64,000 nucleotides of DNA from an uncultured Akkermansia sp. (GCA_947588645.1 CANPYO010000001.1:23571-87570); one strand, 5' to 3'. Shown: positions 30,912-39,638, counted from the stretch's first letter. A program made the numbers and translations. Notes: a model not told the origin generated them from the sequence alone.

Positions 30912-31901
30912 TCAAGGTACAGGTACTTTCGAGAGGATGCGGTCAATGACATCGTCTGCCGTCACATTGGCGGCTTCGGCCTCATAAGAGAGGAGGATGC
31001 GGTGACGCAGGATGTCATGCGCCAGATCCTTCACATCCTGCGGGGTCACATAAGCGCGCTGGTGGGTGAAGGCAAGCGCCTTGGAGGCCAGAGCTATGTT
31101 GATGGTAGCGCGTGGAGAAGCGCCTGCGCGTACCATGCCGGACAGCGAGCGATCCACCTTTTCCGGTGTGCGGGTCGTGCGCACCAGGTCTACGATGTAG
31201 TGCTGCACCGCCGGGTCGATGAATATCTTATCCACCAGCTCGCGGGATGCCTCAATATCCTGAGCCTCCACGACCGGGTGCGTCGTGGGAACAGGTCCGG
31301 TTCGCCCCATCAGGGTGAGTACTTGCAATTCCTCGTCGCGCGAGGGATAGTCGACGACCACCTTAAAGAGGAAGCGATCCAGCTGCGCCTCGGGAAGCTG
31401 GTAGGTGCCTTCCTGTTCGATCGGGTTTTGCGTGGCAAGCACGAGGAAGGGATTGGGCAGGGTGTAGCTGGTCTCGCCCAAGGTTACCTGGCGCTCCTGC
31501 ATGGCCTCCAACAGCGCACTTTGCACTTTGGCGGGCGCGCGGTTAATTTCATCCGCCAAAACCAAATTGGCAAAGATAGGACCTTTTTTGGGCGAAAATT
31601 GATGCAGCTCAGGGTTGTATATCATGGTGCCCACCAGGTCTGCGGGCAGAAGATCCGGCGTGAATTGAACGCGGGAAAAATTGGCGTGCATCGCCCCGGC
31701 CAGCGTTTTCACGGACAGGGTCTTGGCTAGCCCCGGAACGCCCTCCAGCAGGACATGACCCTTGCAGAGCAAGCTCAGGATGAGGCGAGAAATGAGAGCC
31801 TGCTGCCCCACCACGACTTTGCTGATTTCGATTTTGAGTGTGCTGATCCAAGAAGAGCGGCGCACGATGAGGTCGGTTAATTCTTGGGTATTCGTTTCCA
31901 T
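30912..31901 (-). CDS. MoxR-family AAA+ ATPase
   Basis: A 329-residue AAA+ ATPase, first gene of the Bat operon. The Walker A motif GVPGLAKT is at residues 54-61 and the Walker B motif VLADEIN near 114-120. The sensor region LATQNPIEQEGTYQLPEAQL is typical of MoxR. The C-terminal lid contains the SPRATI-like motif (ASPRATINIA). Family members are thought to remodel or load cofactors into VWA proteins, which fits the two VWA genes downstream. A promoter with a -10 box ends 11 bases before the start, and GGGGGAG immediately upstream could serve as a ribosome site. Confidence 0.92.
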   Translation of the reverse strand: METNTQELTDLIVRRSSWISTLKIEISKVVVGQQALISRLILSLLCKGHVLLEGVPGLAKTLSVKTLAGAMHANFSRVQFTPDLLPADLVGTMIYNPELHQFSPKKGPIFANLVLADEINRAPAKVQSALLEAMQERQVTLGETSYTLPNPFLVLATQNPIEQEGTYQLPEAQLDRFLFKVVVDYPSRDEELQVLTLMGRTGPVPTTHPVVEAQDIEASRELVDKIFIDPAVQHYIVDLVRTTRTPEKVDRSLSGMVRAGASPRATINIALASKALAFTHQRAYVTPQDVKDLAHDILRHRILLSYEAEAANVTADDVIDRILSKVPVP

Positions 31902-31912
31902 ACGCTCCCCCT

Positions 31913-31940
31913 AGCATAGCACGTTGCCCCCGTATTTCAA
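31913..31940 (-). promoter_or_regulatory. Putative promoter of the Bat operon
   Basis: On the minus strand TTGAAA, 16 bases, TATGCT. The -10 box ends 11 bases before the moxR ATG, so the transcript leader would be about five bases. Confidence 0.5.
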
Positions 31941-31982
31941 GCTGCATCTTGCAGTCTGACACAATTTGACAGGTCTTACCAC

Positions 31983-32229
31983 GGCAAACGCATTGGAAAT
32001 ACGTTTGCCTATGTACGAGGTACGATTTTCGATGTACGATTTGCAAATAATGCGGAGCGTAAGCGAAGGTGGCGGATAAAACAAGGTTCGGGCATGGTTA
32101 CAAAGGGACGGGAAGCGAAGCGGTCGATTTCTAACCAACTCCGCGTGTCGCTTTCGAAACACGCGCTTCGCTACCCCCGCGAGCCGGAGGCGAGCCACTC
32201 TTCTAAATCGTAAATCGTAAATCGTAAAT
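31983..32229. repeat. Hairpin plus heptad-flanked palindromic repeat, copy 3
   Basis: It starts with an imperfect GGCAAACGCATT/TACGTTTGCC hairpin (31983-32009), then heptad units, then a roughly 150-base interior with small palindromes (for example CGCGTGT and ACACGCG). It closes with three ATCGTAA units. It fills most of the gap between moxR and the lipoprotein gene. Confidence 0.78.
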
Positions 32230-32237
32230 GACTTGTC

Positions 32238-33005
32238 TTACAGACTGAGGCGGTCGGTAATGACGTCGGTGATGGGGCGGTTTTGGATTTTCTCGCTCAG
32301 GATGCCGTCACCGAGTATGTCGGGCGAGCAATAGCGGATAAGCTTGCCGAGCCGCTCAGCCCAACTGCGCAGGTTCACATCGGCATTGCCCGTTCTTTTG
32401 TAAGCATCCGCAGAGATGAGTCGAGCTGCCTTGCGATTGCTATCCTTGCAGGCGAACAGAAGTTGTCCGGTTTTGACGTCACGGATGGTGAGTTCAATGC
32501 ATATATCGCCTTCGGCAAATTTACCGACCACGCCGGTGACGCCGGGAACTTTGATAAAATTGCCGCTGATTTTGGAGAGAATGCGCAGGACAGGATACTG
32601 GGGGCGAAAGTGAACGAGCGCCATATCGACGCGAATATCGGCCGTAGTTGGGTCATCCGTCAAAGTCCAATTGTGCTTGTTGGCCTCGTTCCCTTCCCTC
32701 AAAGCTTTGCCAAGGGATTCCACCATGTAATGCTGCATCTGGGGAACCATAAGGGGCGCTAATTCCGGTTCATCCTTCTCAACTTTGGAAATATCCAGCG
32801 GCGCAATGTAAATGGAGCCTTCCTTCTGGTTGAGATAGGGATTGCCGCGACCCCAAGACCAGGCGCCGTTGAGGGAGATTTTTATGGAACGGCGCAACTG
32901 CACGTCGTACAGACCACTCTCGGAGGTGAGGGTATGTTGCTGCGCACAGGAGACACACAGCAGAGAAGCCAGGATAAGCAGAACAACGTATCGAACACTG
33001 GTCAT
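32238..33005 (-). CDS. Predicted lipoprotein, possibly DUF3313-like
   Basis: A 255-residue exported protein. The N-terminal helix MTSVRYVVLLILASLLCVSC ends in a lipobox-like Cys with Cys rather than Leu at the -3 position, so lipidation is likely but not certain. The body is a single alpha/beta domain with blocks such as YIAPLDISKVEKDEPEL, a YMVESLGKAL helix, and TIRDVKTGQLLF followed by a polar tail. This resembles small outer-membrane lipoproteins of the DUF3313 type. No catalytic motif is evident. It has its own promoter whose -10 box ends six bases before the ATG, so the mRNA is probably leaderless. Repeats flank it on both sides. Confidence 0.72.
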   Translation of the reverse strand: MTSVRYVVLLILASLLCVSCAQQHTLTSESGLYDVQLRRSIKISLNGAWSWGRGNPYLNQKEGSIYIAPLDISKVEKDEPELAPLMVPQMQHYMVESLGKALREGNEANKHNWTLTDDPTTADIRVDMALVHFRPQYPVLRILSKISGNFIKVPGVTGVVGKFAEGDICIELTIRDVKTGQLLFACKDSNRKAARLISADAYKRTGNADVNLRSWAERLGKLIRYCSPDILGDGILSEKIQNRPITDVITDRLSL

Positions 33006-33011
33006 GAGCCA

Positions 33012-33040
33012 ATCATATCACAATCTGAGCCGTGTTGCAA
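33012..33040 (-). promoter_or_regulatory. Promoter of the lipoprotein gene (leaderless type)
   Basis: Minus strand TTGCAA, 17 bases, TATGAT. The -10 box ends six bases before the ATG, so transcription should start at or next to the start codon. Confidence 0.65.
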
Positions 33041-33061
33041 TACCACCAAGGAAAACGCCAG

Positions 33062-33290
33062 GGCAAACGCATTAGAAAATGCGTTTGCCTATGTACGATT
33101 TACGATTTACGATTTGTTAATAATGTGCGCGTTGCGCAGATTTTTTCGGATCATTAATGTATGCTGAGATCCCTTTAGAGCCATCATCATAATGACTGCT
33201 TCTTGTCACGATTTTTGATACGTATAAACGTTGATATCAGCCAATAAGAGTATTTCCTCTGTCGATTAACTTCTCTCAAATGCGTTTGCC
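33062..33290. mobile_element. MITE-like element, copy A
   Basis: A 229-bp unit with terminal inverted repeats GGCAAACGCATT at the left and AATGCGTTTGCC at the right. The left end itself folds as a hairpin and is followed by heptad units. An interior of about 170 bases (from TTAATAATGTGCGCGTTGCG to TTAACTTCTCTCAAATGCG) is nearly identical to the copy at 39639-39852. It has no coding capacity. Confidence 0.7.
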
Positions 33291-33337
33291 TATGTACGAT
33301 GTACGATTTGGAAAATTCCCGTGCTTGCGCGCGAATT
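33291..33337. repeat. Half heptad repeat abutting the uvrA-like stop codon
   Basis: TATGTACGATGTACGATTTGG is followed by an AAATTC...GCGCGAATTT imperfect palindrome that ends exactly where the TAA stop of the UvrA-like gene (33338-33340) begins. The right-hand heptad half seen elsewhere is missing here. Confidence 0.7.
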
Positions 33338-35776
33338 TTACGGTTTGCCGGCAGAAACAATGCGACCTCCTTCGTCACCGGCGCCCGGTCCGAGTTGCAC
33401 CAGGTAATCGGCGCGGGAGAGCATGCCGGGGTGGTGCTCGATGCACAGGATGGTATGCCCGGCATCGCGCAGACGATAGATGGCACGTAGCAGTTGATCC
33501 ACCTCTGCAAAGTGCAGACCGGTGGTAGGCTCATCCAAGATGAAGAGGAGTTTTTTCTCGTGCAGAGCGCGCAGGTTGCGGGATGGGCCTGCTTTGGCCA
33601 GATAAGTGGCTAGTTTGACTCGTTGCGCTTCCCCGCCGGAGAGTGTTTCTGCAGCCCGGTCGAGAGGCAGGTAGCCCAATCCGATGTCGTGCATAGCTTG
33701 AAGAATGGAGACTGCCGCGGGAATGCTTGAAAAAAAGGAGAGGGCATCCTGCACGGTGAGGGCAAGCGCTTGAGCAATCGATTTGCCGCGCCAAGTGACC
33801 TCCAGCGTTTCGCGGTTGTACCGGGCGCCGTGGCAGGCATCGCAGGGGGTGTGGAGATCTGCCAGGAAGTTCATATCTACCTCCAGGAAGCCTGTGCCGC
33901 TGCAACGCTCGCAACGCCCCCCGCGCACATTCAGCGAAAAGCGAGCCGGCGTGTACCCGCGCGCACGCGACAGAGGCAGGCGCGCGTAGAGCGGTCGAAG
34001 CACATCCAATAAGCCTGTGGCTGTGGCGGGAGTGGAACGTCCACCGCTGCCGATGGGGCTCTGATCCACCACGACAGCACGCTGGATGTTTTGTGCCCCG
34101 CTGAGTTTGCCGGTCTTGAGTGCGGGAACGAGGCAATCGTGCACCAACGTACTTTTGCCCGAGCCGCCGGGACCTGCCAGACAGGTGAAGGCGGCAATGG
34201 GAAAGCTGAAGTCGATGTTTTTCAGGTTGTGCGCGCTGGCGCGGTGCAGGGTGAGCCATCCGTATTCACCGGGGGTGATGGGCGCGGGGTGAGCGTAGGT
34301 GCAGCGACCCGCGAGCCAAGCGCCGGTGGGCGAGTCCGGGTTATCCATGAGCTGCGCGCAGGTGCCGGTGGCCACAATGCGACCGCCTTCCGGACCGCTG
34401 CCGGGACCCATTTCCACGATGAGATCTGCGGCGCGCAACAGTTCAGCATCATGCTCCACGACAAGGATCGTGTTTCCCTTGTCGCGCAAGCGTTGCAACG
34501 CGAGGATAAGCCGTTTGGTTTCGGAGGAATGCAGACCGATGGTGGGTTCATCCAGCACGTACAGCACGCCGGAGAGACCTCCGCCGATTTGTCCGGCCAG
34601 GCGAGCGCGTTGCAGTTCACCGCCCGAAAGTGTCGTGGCCGGACGGTCAAGAGTCAGGTAGCCCAAGCCGAGCTCGTGCAAACACACCAACCGTGTGCGC
34701 AGAGCATCCAGAGCAGGGCGAAGTGCACGGGAGAACACCGTGGGCAGGGAAAGCGAATCCAGCAGCTCCAAGTTATGCTGCACGGTAATGTGGCAAAAGT
34801 CGCCGAGGCCGATTTCACGCTCACCAAAGCGCAGAGTGACGGCCAGGGCGGTGGGATTCAGGCGCATGCCGCCGCATGCCGGGCAAGTCATGAGCGCTTT
34901 CTTGCGATTTTCGACGACACCTCGTCCTCCGCATTTTGGGCATGCGCCGCTCGACGAAAAGGGGGAGAAAAGTTCCGGGCTGAGATCCGGCAGAGTGAAC
35001 CCTGTGTGTTCATTGCGAAAGCGTGTGTGATAGGTGCTCAGCTGCGGTTCCGTTTGCCCGGGAGCTTGCGTCAATGCGCGCACTTCATCCGGACAAATCC
35101 GAAGCGCATTTTGAAGAGAGTCTGCCAGGCGTGAAAAATTATCCGGTTTGACGACGAGGCGATCCACCACCAGCTCCAGCGCCGCCTCCGGGGGCAGGGG
35201 GGTGTCCTCCAGCTCGTCCAGGTCGCGCAGCTCGCCATTCACCCGCAGGCGCAGGTAGCCGGCTTTGCGCAGTTGCAAGGTGTTCAGCTTGTCCTCCTCA
35301 TCGTTCCATTTCTTGTCCAAGGGCGCGAGCATGGTGAGCCGCGTGCCATCGGGCAGCTCGCAGAGTCTGGCGGAGATTTCGTCCGGGCTGAGTCGGGTGA
35401 GCGCCTCGCCTGTGACGGGGTCGTGCGGCGTTCCGATGGCAGCGTAAATGATGCGCAGGTAGTCGAGAGATTCTGTGATACTGCCCAACACGGCACGGGA
35501 AGTAGAAACGGGAAGTCCTTGCTCCAGGCACAGGGCGGGGGGCAGCCCCTCAATGCTCTCCACCTCAGGACGGGCGGGACGAGCCATCATCCTCCGTGCA
35601 GCGGGGGAGAGACAATCCAGAAAACGGCGACGCGACTCAGCAAAGAGTGTGTCGCGCGCCAGCGTGCTCTTGCCGGAACCACTCGGCCCGGCCAGCGCAA
35701 TGAGCTTTCCTGCCGGCAGACTCAAATCGATGTGCCGAAGCGTATTGAGGGAGGCCCCACTGATACGAATGTCCAT
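33338..35776 (-). CDS. Short UvrA-like excinuclease ATPase (UvrA2 type)
   Basis: An 812-residue ABC ATPase of the UvrA family, shorter than the usual ~940. Both nucleotide-binding halves are intact. Walker A motifs are GPSGSGKST near residue 30 and GPGGSGKST in the second half. Signatures are LSGGELQRARL and LSGGEAQRVKL, and Walker B regions are VLDEPTIGLH and ILDEPTTGLH. Zinc modules are CPKCGGRGVV...CPACGG and CERCSGTG...CDACHG. The region where UvrB binds appears reduced, as in class II UvrA proteins linked to damage tolerance or resistance. The C-terminus stops at RIVSAGKP, a few residues earlier than usual, directly at a repeat. It lies eight bases after a bactofilin gene and is probably cotranscribed with it. 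Confidence 0.88.
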   Translation of the reverse strand: MDIRISGASLNTLRHIDLSLPAGKLIALAGPSGSGKSTLARDTLFAESRRRFLDCLSPAARRMMARPARPEVESIEGLPPALCLEQGLPVSTSRAVLGSITESLDYLRIIYAAIGTPHDPVTGEALTRLSPDEISARLCELPDGTRLTMLAPLDKKWNDEEDKLNTLQLRKAGYLRLRVNGELRDLDELEDTPLPPEAALELVVDRLVVKPDNFSRLADSLQNALRICPDEVRALTQAPGQTEPQLSTYHTRFRNEHTGFTLPDLSPELFSPFSSSGACPKCGGRGVVENRKKALMTCPACGGMRLNPTALAVTLRFGEREIGLGDFCHITVQHNLELLDSLSLPTVFSRALRPALDALRTRLVCLHELGLGYLTLDRPATTLSGGELQRARLAGQIGGGLSGVLYVLDEPTIGLHSSETKRLILALQRLRDKGNTILVVEHDAELLRAADLIVEMGPGSGPEGGRIVATGTCAQLMDNPDSPTGAWLAGRCTYAHPAPITPGEYGWLTLHRASAHNLKNIDFSFPIAAFTCLAGPGGSGKSTLVHDCLVPALKTGKLSGAQNIQRAVVVDQSPIGSGGRSTPATATGLLDVLRPLYARLPLSRARGYTPARFSLNVRGGRCERCSGTGFLEVDMNFLADLHTPCDACHGARYNRETLEVTWRGKSIAQALALTVQDALSFFSSIPAAVSILQAMHDIGLGYLPLDRAAETLSGGEAQRVKLATYLAKAGPSRNLRALHEKKLLFILDEPTTGLHFAEVDQLLRAIYRLRDAGHTILCIEHHPGMLSRADYLVQLGPGAGDEGGRIVSAGKP

Positions 35777-35784
35777 GGCTTGCG

Positions 35785-36465
35785 TCAGGATGAGGAATCG
35801 GGAATCTCCCGAATGCCGATGTGCCGACCGCCGGAGTCAACCTGCAGGTATGGCGTGCAGCAGGGTCCGTTGAGCTTACCTCCGGGGTATATATGCACGG
35901 AGTCGCGGGCGTACACGCGCCCGCTGAGCGCACCGTGCACATCGGCGTGCTCGACAGAGATGCCCGGCTGCACTTCCGCTTTTGCTCCACGCTGCACGAT
36001 AAGCTCATCGGCAATGAGGTTGCCTCCCACAGTAGCGTGTCCTACCAGCGTGATGGTTCCCGTCGCTCGTATGTTTCCTGCCACTCGCCCCGCTCCATGC
36101 AGGTGGTGGCATACGATATCCAGTCCGGAAAGCTCCACTCCGGCCGGTATTTTCACGTTCCCGAGCGTGCGCACGTGCAGTCGGTGCGTGCCGGGCTTGA
36201 GCGTAATGTTGTCCGTATTCAGGTGAGCAAAGCAGTTGGGACACGCCGCAGAAAGTGCGGCAGCGGGAATGCTGCATGTCTTGCCGCATTCGTAGCACAC
36301 GATCTCGCGCATGGGAACGGCGACACGCGACTCACGCTCCACGGGAGGCGCGAGAGGATCACGCCGCCTGTGCCCACCCTGTGCCAAATAGCCGGAGAAA
36401 CCGGGAGCCTCCAGCGGTCGGGTGATGAAGCCCGAGTCTGCAGAGGTCATCCTCGCTTCGATCAT
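35785..36465 (-). CDS. Bactofilin-like protein with N-terminal zinc ribbon
   Basis: A 226-residue protein. A disordered basic N-terminus is followed near residues 56-80 by a zinc-ribbon pattern, CYECGKTC and CPNC. Then comes a right-handed beta-helix of the bactofilin (DUF583) type (HHLHGAGRVAGNIRATG, GHATVGGNLIADELIV), rich in short hydrophobic-Gly repeats. The ATG overlaps the stop of the upstream bactofilin as ATGA. Bactofilins polymerise without nucleotide and scaffold envelope or chromosome-related processes. The zinc ribbon is an unusual addition and could link the filament to a partner. Confidence 0.8.
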   Translation of the reverse strand: MIEARMTSADSGFITRPLEAPGFSGYLAQGGHRRRDPLAPPVERESRVAVPMREIVCYECGKTCSIPAAALSAACPNCFAHLNTDNITLKPGTHRLHVRTLGNVKIPAGVELSGLDIVCHHLHGAGRVAGNIRATGTITLVGHATVGGNLIADELIVQRGAKAEVQPGISVEHADVHGALSGRVYARDSVHIYPGGKLNGPCCTPYLQVDSGGRHIGIREIPDSSS

Positions 36466-37148
36466 ACCAAGAGATTGGAGGCGTCTTCATCGGCAGAAGA
36501 GGAAGTACGCCTGACGCTCTTCCTGGGTGAGGACGCCGGTGATTTGAGGGGAGCGGTGATACCGAGGTTAGCGCCTGCCTGGACGTGGCCGACAATCTGA
36601 GCTCCCTCCTGAATGGCGATACTGTTTGCAGTGACATCTCCCTGCAATTCAGCGGTGGAGGAGAGTTCAACGCGGTCAGAAACTACAACGTTGCCGATAA
36701 CCTTGCCATGGATAATGGCGCTCTTTGTGCGGATAGCCGGCTGGTTCTTGTCCGTACCGGAAATCTTAGCGTTGGCTCCCACAGTGAGCACTCCATCAGA
36801 TACTATCTCGCCTTCCACGATACCGTCCACCAGCAAGTCGTCCGTGAAACGCAGAGTGCCTATCACGGTGACATCAGAGTTGAGCACATTGCTGTTGGAA
36901 GAGGAGGGAATATCCGGCGAGGACTCGCCAAAGGGGGATAAATCAGACTCCCTCGTGGCGTAAAAGTCGGAAGCCGGATCAGCGGGATCGCCCGCAGGGG
37001 CATCCCACGGCGAACTAACGGAGTCTTTAGAAAAATCGGACGACGCCTTATAATCGGGCTCTGAATTGCTCTTGGTGTTGTTGAAGAATGGCATGATAGG
37101 AAGCGGGTTGAATCTTGTGCGCGGAGTTCGCAGAGATGCTCCGCTCAT
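36462..37148 (-). CDS. Bactofilin
   Basis: A 228-residue protein. A Ser/Asp/Pro-rich disordered N-terminus of about 90 residues precedes a typical bactofilin core: DVTVIGTLRFTDDLLVDGIV, GVLTVGANAKISG, HGKVIGNVVVSDRVEL and LQGDVTANSIAIQEGAQIVG. A basic Ser-rich tail follows. A promoter whose -10 box ends nine bases before the ATG at 37148 supports that start; the alternative ATG at 37094 (MPFFNN) lacks a clear ribosome site. It heads a unit with the zinc-ribbon bactofilin and the UvrA-like ATPase. Confidence 0.87.
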   Translation of the reverse strand: MSGASLRTPRTRFNPLPIMPFFNNTKSNSEPDYKASSDFSKDSVSSPWDAPAGDPADPASDFYATRESDLSPFGESSPDIPSSSNSNVLNSDVTVIGTLRFTDDLLVDGIVEGEIVSDGVLTVGANAKISGTDKNQPAIRTKSAIIHGKVIGNVVVSDRVELSSTAELQGDVTANSIAIQEGAQIVGHVQAGANLGITAPLKSPASSPRKSVRRTSSSADEDASNLLV

Positions 37149-37157
37149 ACGCGCTTC

Positions 37158-37186
37158 ATCCTACCCGAATGCGTGCTTTTTGTCCA
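37158..37186 (-). promoter_or_regulatory. Putative promoter of the bactofilin operon
   Basis: Minus strand TGGACA, 17 bases, TAGGAT. The -10 box ends nine bases before the ATG at 37148. The 240 bases between here and the ubiE stop hold no convincing gene. Confidence 0.55.
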
Positions 37187-37404
37187 TCCGAAAGTGCGTC
37201 TTGACTCGTTTTTTTTGCATGTCGCATGTTCGACGTGTTGAGTACATCCGTCCGAGTATAATTTTTCCATTCCCATTCGACATTTTTCCCACGCGTTTCA
37301 TGGAAAATGAATGGCGGAAACGTCCCCCCATTTGCCTCCGTTCCCGTTTCAGCTTTGCAAGTTCAAATCGTAATTGTAAGAATCGCAACTGATTTCTTTC
37401 ACGA

Positions 37405-38076
37405 TCAGACTTCGGCCGTATAAATAGCAGCGATGCCCCCGCAGAGTGGCAGGTGCGTGGGGCAGATGAACCCGGCTCCTCGCATCAGCGCCAGCATGGC
37501 CTCCCCGCTCGGAAATTGCTCAATGCTCTGTCCCAAGTAGGCGTACGCGGTGCGCTTGCCGGTGAGCAGGGTAGCCAGATGCGGCAGAATGTGGTGCAAA
37601 TACAATCGGTAGGGTTCCCTGGCTATGCCATCGGGAAGGGAAAAATCAAGCACGAGCAGGTGCCCGCCAGATTTCAGCACCCGCTTAAACTCACGCAGCG
37701 CCTCTGCGTAGTTCGGCAGATTGCGCAAGCCGAAAGCGATGGTAAGCGCGTCAAATGAGGCGTCTGCAAATGGCATATGCATGGCATCCGCTCGCAAGGT
37801 GTGAGTGAGCCCTCGTCGCCGTGCGATGGCGAGCATGGGTTCGCAGAAATCGAGACCGAGCACATGGGTCTCGGGTAACTCTCGGCGGATATCCAGCGCC
37901 AAGTCGCCTGTACCCGTGGCGACATCCAACAGGTCGGAAGGGTGCCAATCTGCGACGATCTGTACGGCACGCGAGCGCCAAAGTATATCTGCCCCCAGTG
38001 AGAGTATGTGGTTGGCCGCGACGTAGCGCGAGGCAATGGCACTGAATGTGTCGTGGACGAATTGCGGGTCGACCAT
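37405..38076 (-). CDS. ubiE: Demethylmenaquinone methyltransferase
   Basis: A 223-residue class I SAM-dependent methyltransferase of the UbiE/MenG family, carrying out the last C-methylation in menaquinone synthesis. The SAM site LLDVATGTGDLALDI is near residues 49-63. The family motifs FAGLRNLP-like (FGLRNLPNYAEALREF) and LKSGGHLLVLDFSLP are clear, and the N-terminal VHDTFSAIASRY matches the usual start. It lies six bases after isocitrate dehydrogenase and is probably cotranscribed. As the only quinone gene here it suggests a menaquinone-based chain, so menG would also be a suitable name. Confidence 0.9.
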   Translation of the reverse strand: MVDPQFVHDTFSAIASRYVAANHILSLGADILWRSRAVQIVADWHPSDLLDVATGTGDLALDIRRELPETHVLGLDFCEPMLAIARRRGLTHTLRADAMHMPFADASFDALTIAFGLRNLPNYAEALREFKRVLKSGGHLLVLDFSLPDGIAREPYRLYLHHILPHLATLLTGKRTAYAYLGQSIEQFPSGEAMLALMRGAGFICPTHLPLCGGIAAIYTAEV

Positions 38077-38082
38077 GGCGCC

Positions 38083-39303
38083 TCAGGAAAGAATGTGAGC
38101 GATCAGCGCATCAGCGTAGTCAGACGTACTCAGAGCAGAAGCTCCCGGAATGAGGGCGGCCAGATCTGCAGTGACCTGGTGGGCGGCGAGGGCAGCCTGA
38201 AGTCCGCGCAGCAAGGCATTCGCCGCCTCGTTCCAGCCGATGTAACTGAGCATCATTTGAGCAGAAAGCAGGAAGGAACTCGGATTCACCTTATTCAGAT
38301 TCGCCAGAGCGGGCGCCGTTCCGTGTGTGGCCTCAAAGATGGCGTGACCTGTGCAGTAATTGATGTTGGCGCCGGGGGAGATGCCGATGCCGCCCACTTG
38401 CGCCGCGAGAGCATCCGAGCAATAATCGCCATTCAGGTTGAGGGTAGCAATTACGGAGTGTTCTGCCGGGTGCAACAGGATTTCTTGCAAAAAGGCATCA
38501 CAAATGCAGTCTTTGATGATGATGCCGCAAGGAAGCTGTCGCCAGGATCCTTTGCCGTAAGGGACAGCGCCGAACTCACGCTCGGCGAGCGCGTATCCCC
38601 AATCGCGAAATGCTCCCTCGGTGAACTTCATGATATTGCCCTTATGCACCAGGGTGACGCTGGGGAGTTGATGGTCGATAGCGTACTGGATGGCCGCACG
38701 CACGAGTCGCTCCGTCCCCTCGCGCGAGACAGGTTTGATGCCGAAGCCGCTCGTCTGTGGAAAACGAATTTTTGCTACGCTGTCCGGGAAGGTAGCGCTC
38801 AGCCAATCGCGCAGGGTTTGGGCTTCCGAAGAGTCTGCTGCGAACTCAATACCTGCGTATATGTCCTCCGTATTCTCGCGGAAAACGACCATATCCACCA
38901 GCTCAGGGTGCTTCACGGGCGTTTCCAGTCCGCGAAAATAGCGTACCGGACGCACGCAGCAATACAGATCAAGACCTTGACGAAGAGCCACATTCAACGA
39001 ACGAATGCCCCCGCCTACCGGAGTGGTGAGGGGACCCTTGATACCTACCAAAAAATCGCGAAACACGTGCATCGTTTCTTCCGGCAGCCAAGTTCCCAAC
39101 GTATCGTATGCTTTTTGCCCGGCAAGCACTTCCATCCAGTCGATGCTGCGAGTGTCAGAGTATGCCGATCGCACGGCTGCGTCGATGACCGGTTGCGAGG
39201 CTCGCCAGATATCCGGCCCGGAACCATCGCCGATGATGAAGGGAATAGTGGGATGGGGCGGCACGACGAGACCGCTGGGCTGCATACGGATGGGATTGCT
39301 CAT
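38083..39303 (-). CDS. icd: Isocitrate dehydrogenase, E. coli Icd-type with altered cofactor site
   Basis: A 406-residue dimeric-type isocitrate dehydrogenase giving 2-oxoglutarate, CO2 and reduced cofactor. Substrate motifs are complete: [17 protein letters not shown] (including the Ser phosphorylated in E. coli), [17 protein letters not shown] and [20 protein letters not shown]. The residues that grip the NADP 2'-phosphate in E. coli are changed: HGTAPKY reads HGTAPAL, and the TYDFER segment reads TADLAA. A preference for NAD is therefore possible. The start chosen is ATG 39303 ([11 protein letters not shown]), four bases after the small upstream gene and preceded by AAGAAA; earlier in-frame ATGs overlap that gene. 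Confidence 0.93.
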   Translation of the reverse strand: MSNPIRMQPSGLVVPPHPTIPFIIGDGSGPDIWRASQPVIDAAVRSAYSDTRSIDWMEVLAGQKAYDTLGTWLPEETMHVFRDFLVGIKGPLTTPVGGGIRSLNVALRQGLDLYCCVRPVRYFRGLETPVKHPELVDMVVFRENTEDIYAGIEFAADSSEAQTLRDWLSATFPDSVAKIRFPQTSGFGIKPVSREGTERLVRAAIQYAIDHQLPSVTLVHKGNIMKFTEGAFRDWGYALAEREFGAVPYGKGSWRQLPCGIIIKDCICDAFLQEILLHPAEHSVIATLNLNGDYCSDALAAQVGGIGISPGANINYCTGHAIFEATHGTAPALANLNKVNPSSFLLSAQMMLSYIGWNEAANALLRGLQAALAAHQVTADLAALIPGASALSTSDYADALIAHILS

Positions 39304-39307
39304 TTTC

Positions 39308-39577
39308 TTATTCATCATCGGCGTTTTCATCTTCCAACTCTTCATCATCCTCTATGTACTGAGCCGTGGTAGAGTAAACAGGCTCGGTCTTCACTTGTTT
39401 CACGGCTGCCGGTTCGGATGACTCCGGAGTTTGGCTGTTCAGGTGACAATACACGAAAACGGAGGCCACAACGAGCGGAGGAAGAATGTAGAAAAGAACG
39501 CCTTGCCCCCTCTTTTTTACCTCGGCGGTTTCTATTTTAAAATCGAAGACTGGTTGGTTGTTTGCAGAAGGTGCCAT
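39308..39577 (-). CDS. Small single-helix membrane protein upstream of icd
   Basis: An 89-residue protein of unknown function. It has a polar N-terminus and one membrane helix ([20 protein letters not shown]). The tail contains [19 protein letters not shown] and ends in a run of Glu/Asp. A strong promoter with TATGAT ending 11 bases before its ATG, and only four bases to icd, support it as a real gene and the first cistron of the icd-ubiE unit. No family was recognised. Confidence 0.68.
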   Translation of the reverse strand: MAPSANNQPVFDFKIETAEVKKRGQGVLFYILPPLVVASVFVYCHLNSQTPESSEPAAVKQVKTEPVYSTTAQYIEDDEELEDENADDE

Positions 39578-39588
39578 AACTCGGACGC

Positions 39589-39617
39589 ATCATAACACCA
39601 TTCAGCTTTTTTGGCAA
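39589..39617 (-). promoter_or_regulatory. Promoter of the icd operon
   Basis: Minus strand TTGCCA, 17 bases, TATGAT, with the -10 box ending 11 bases before ATG 39577. The same -35/-10 pair and spacing occurs before aqpZ. Confidence 0.65.
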
Positions 39618-39638
39618 GTGAAGACTACATCCGCGCAG

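Noticed and set aside
37161-37388. Basic 75-codon frame on the minus strand
   Set aside because: It starts with TTG in a repeat-like stretch, overlaps the bactofilin -10 box and has no recognisable motif.
38008-39372. Plus-strand frame of 454 codons
   Set aside because: It lies antisense to ubiE and icd, whose protein motifs are complete.
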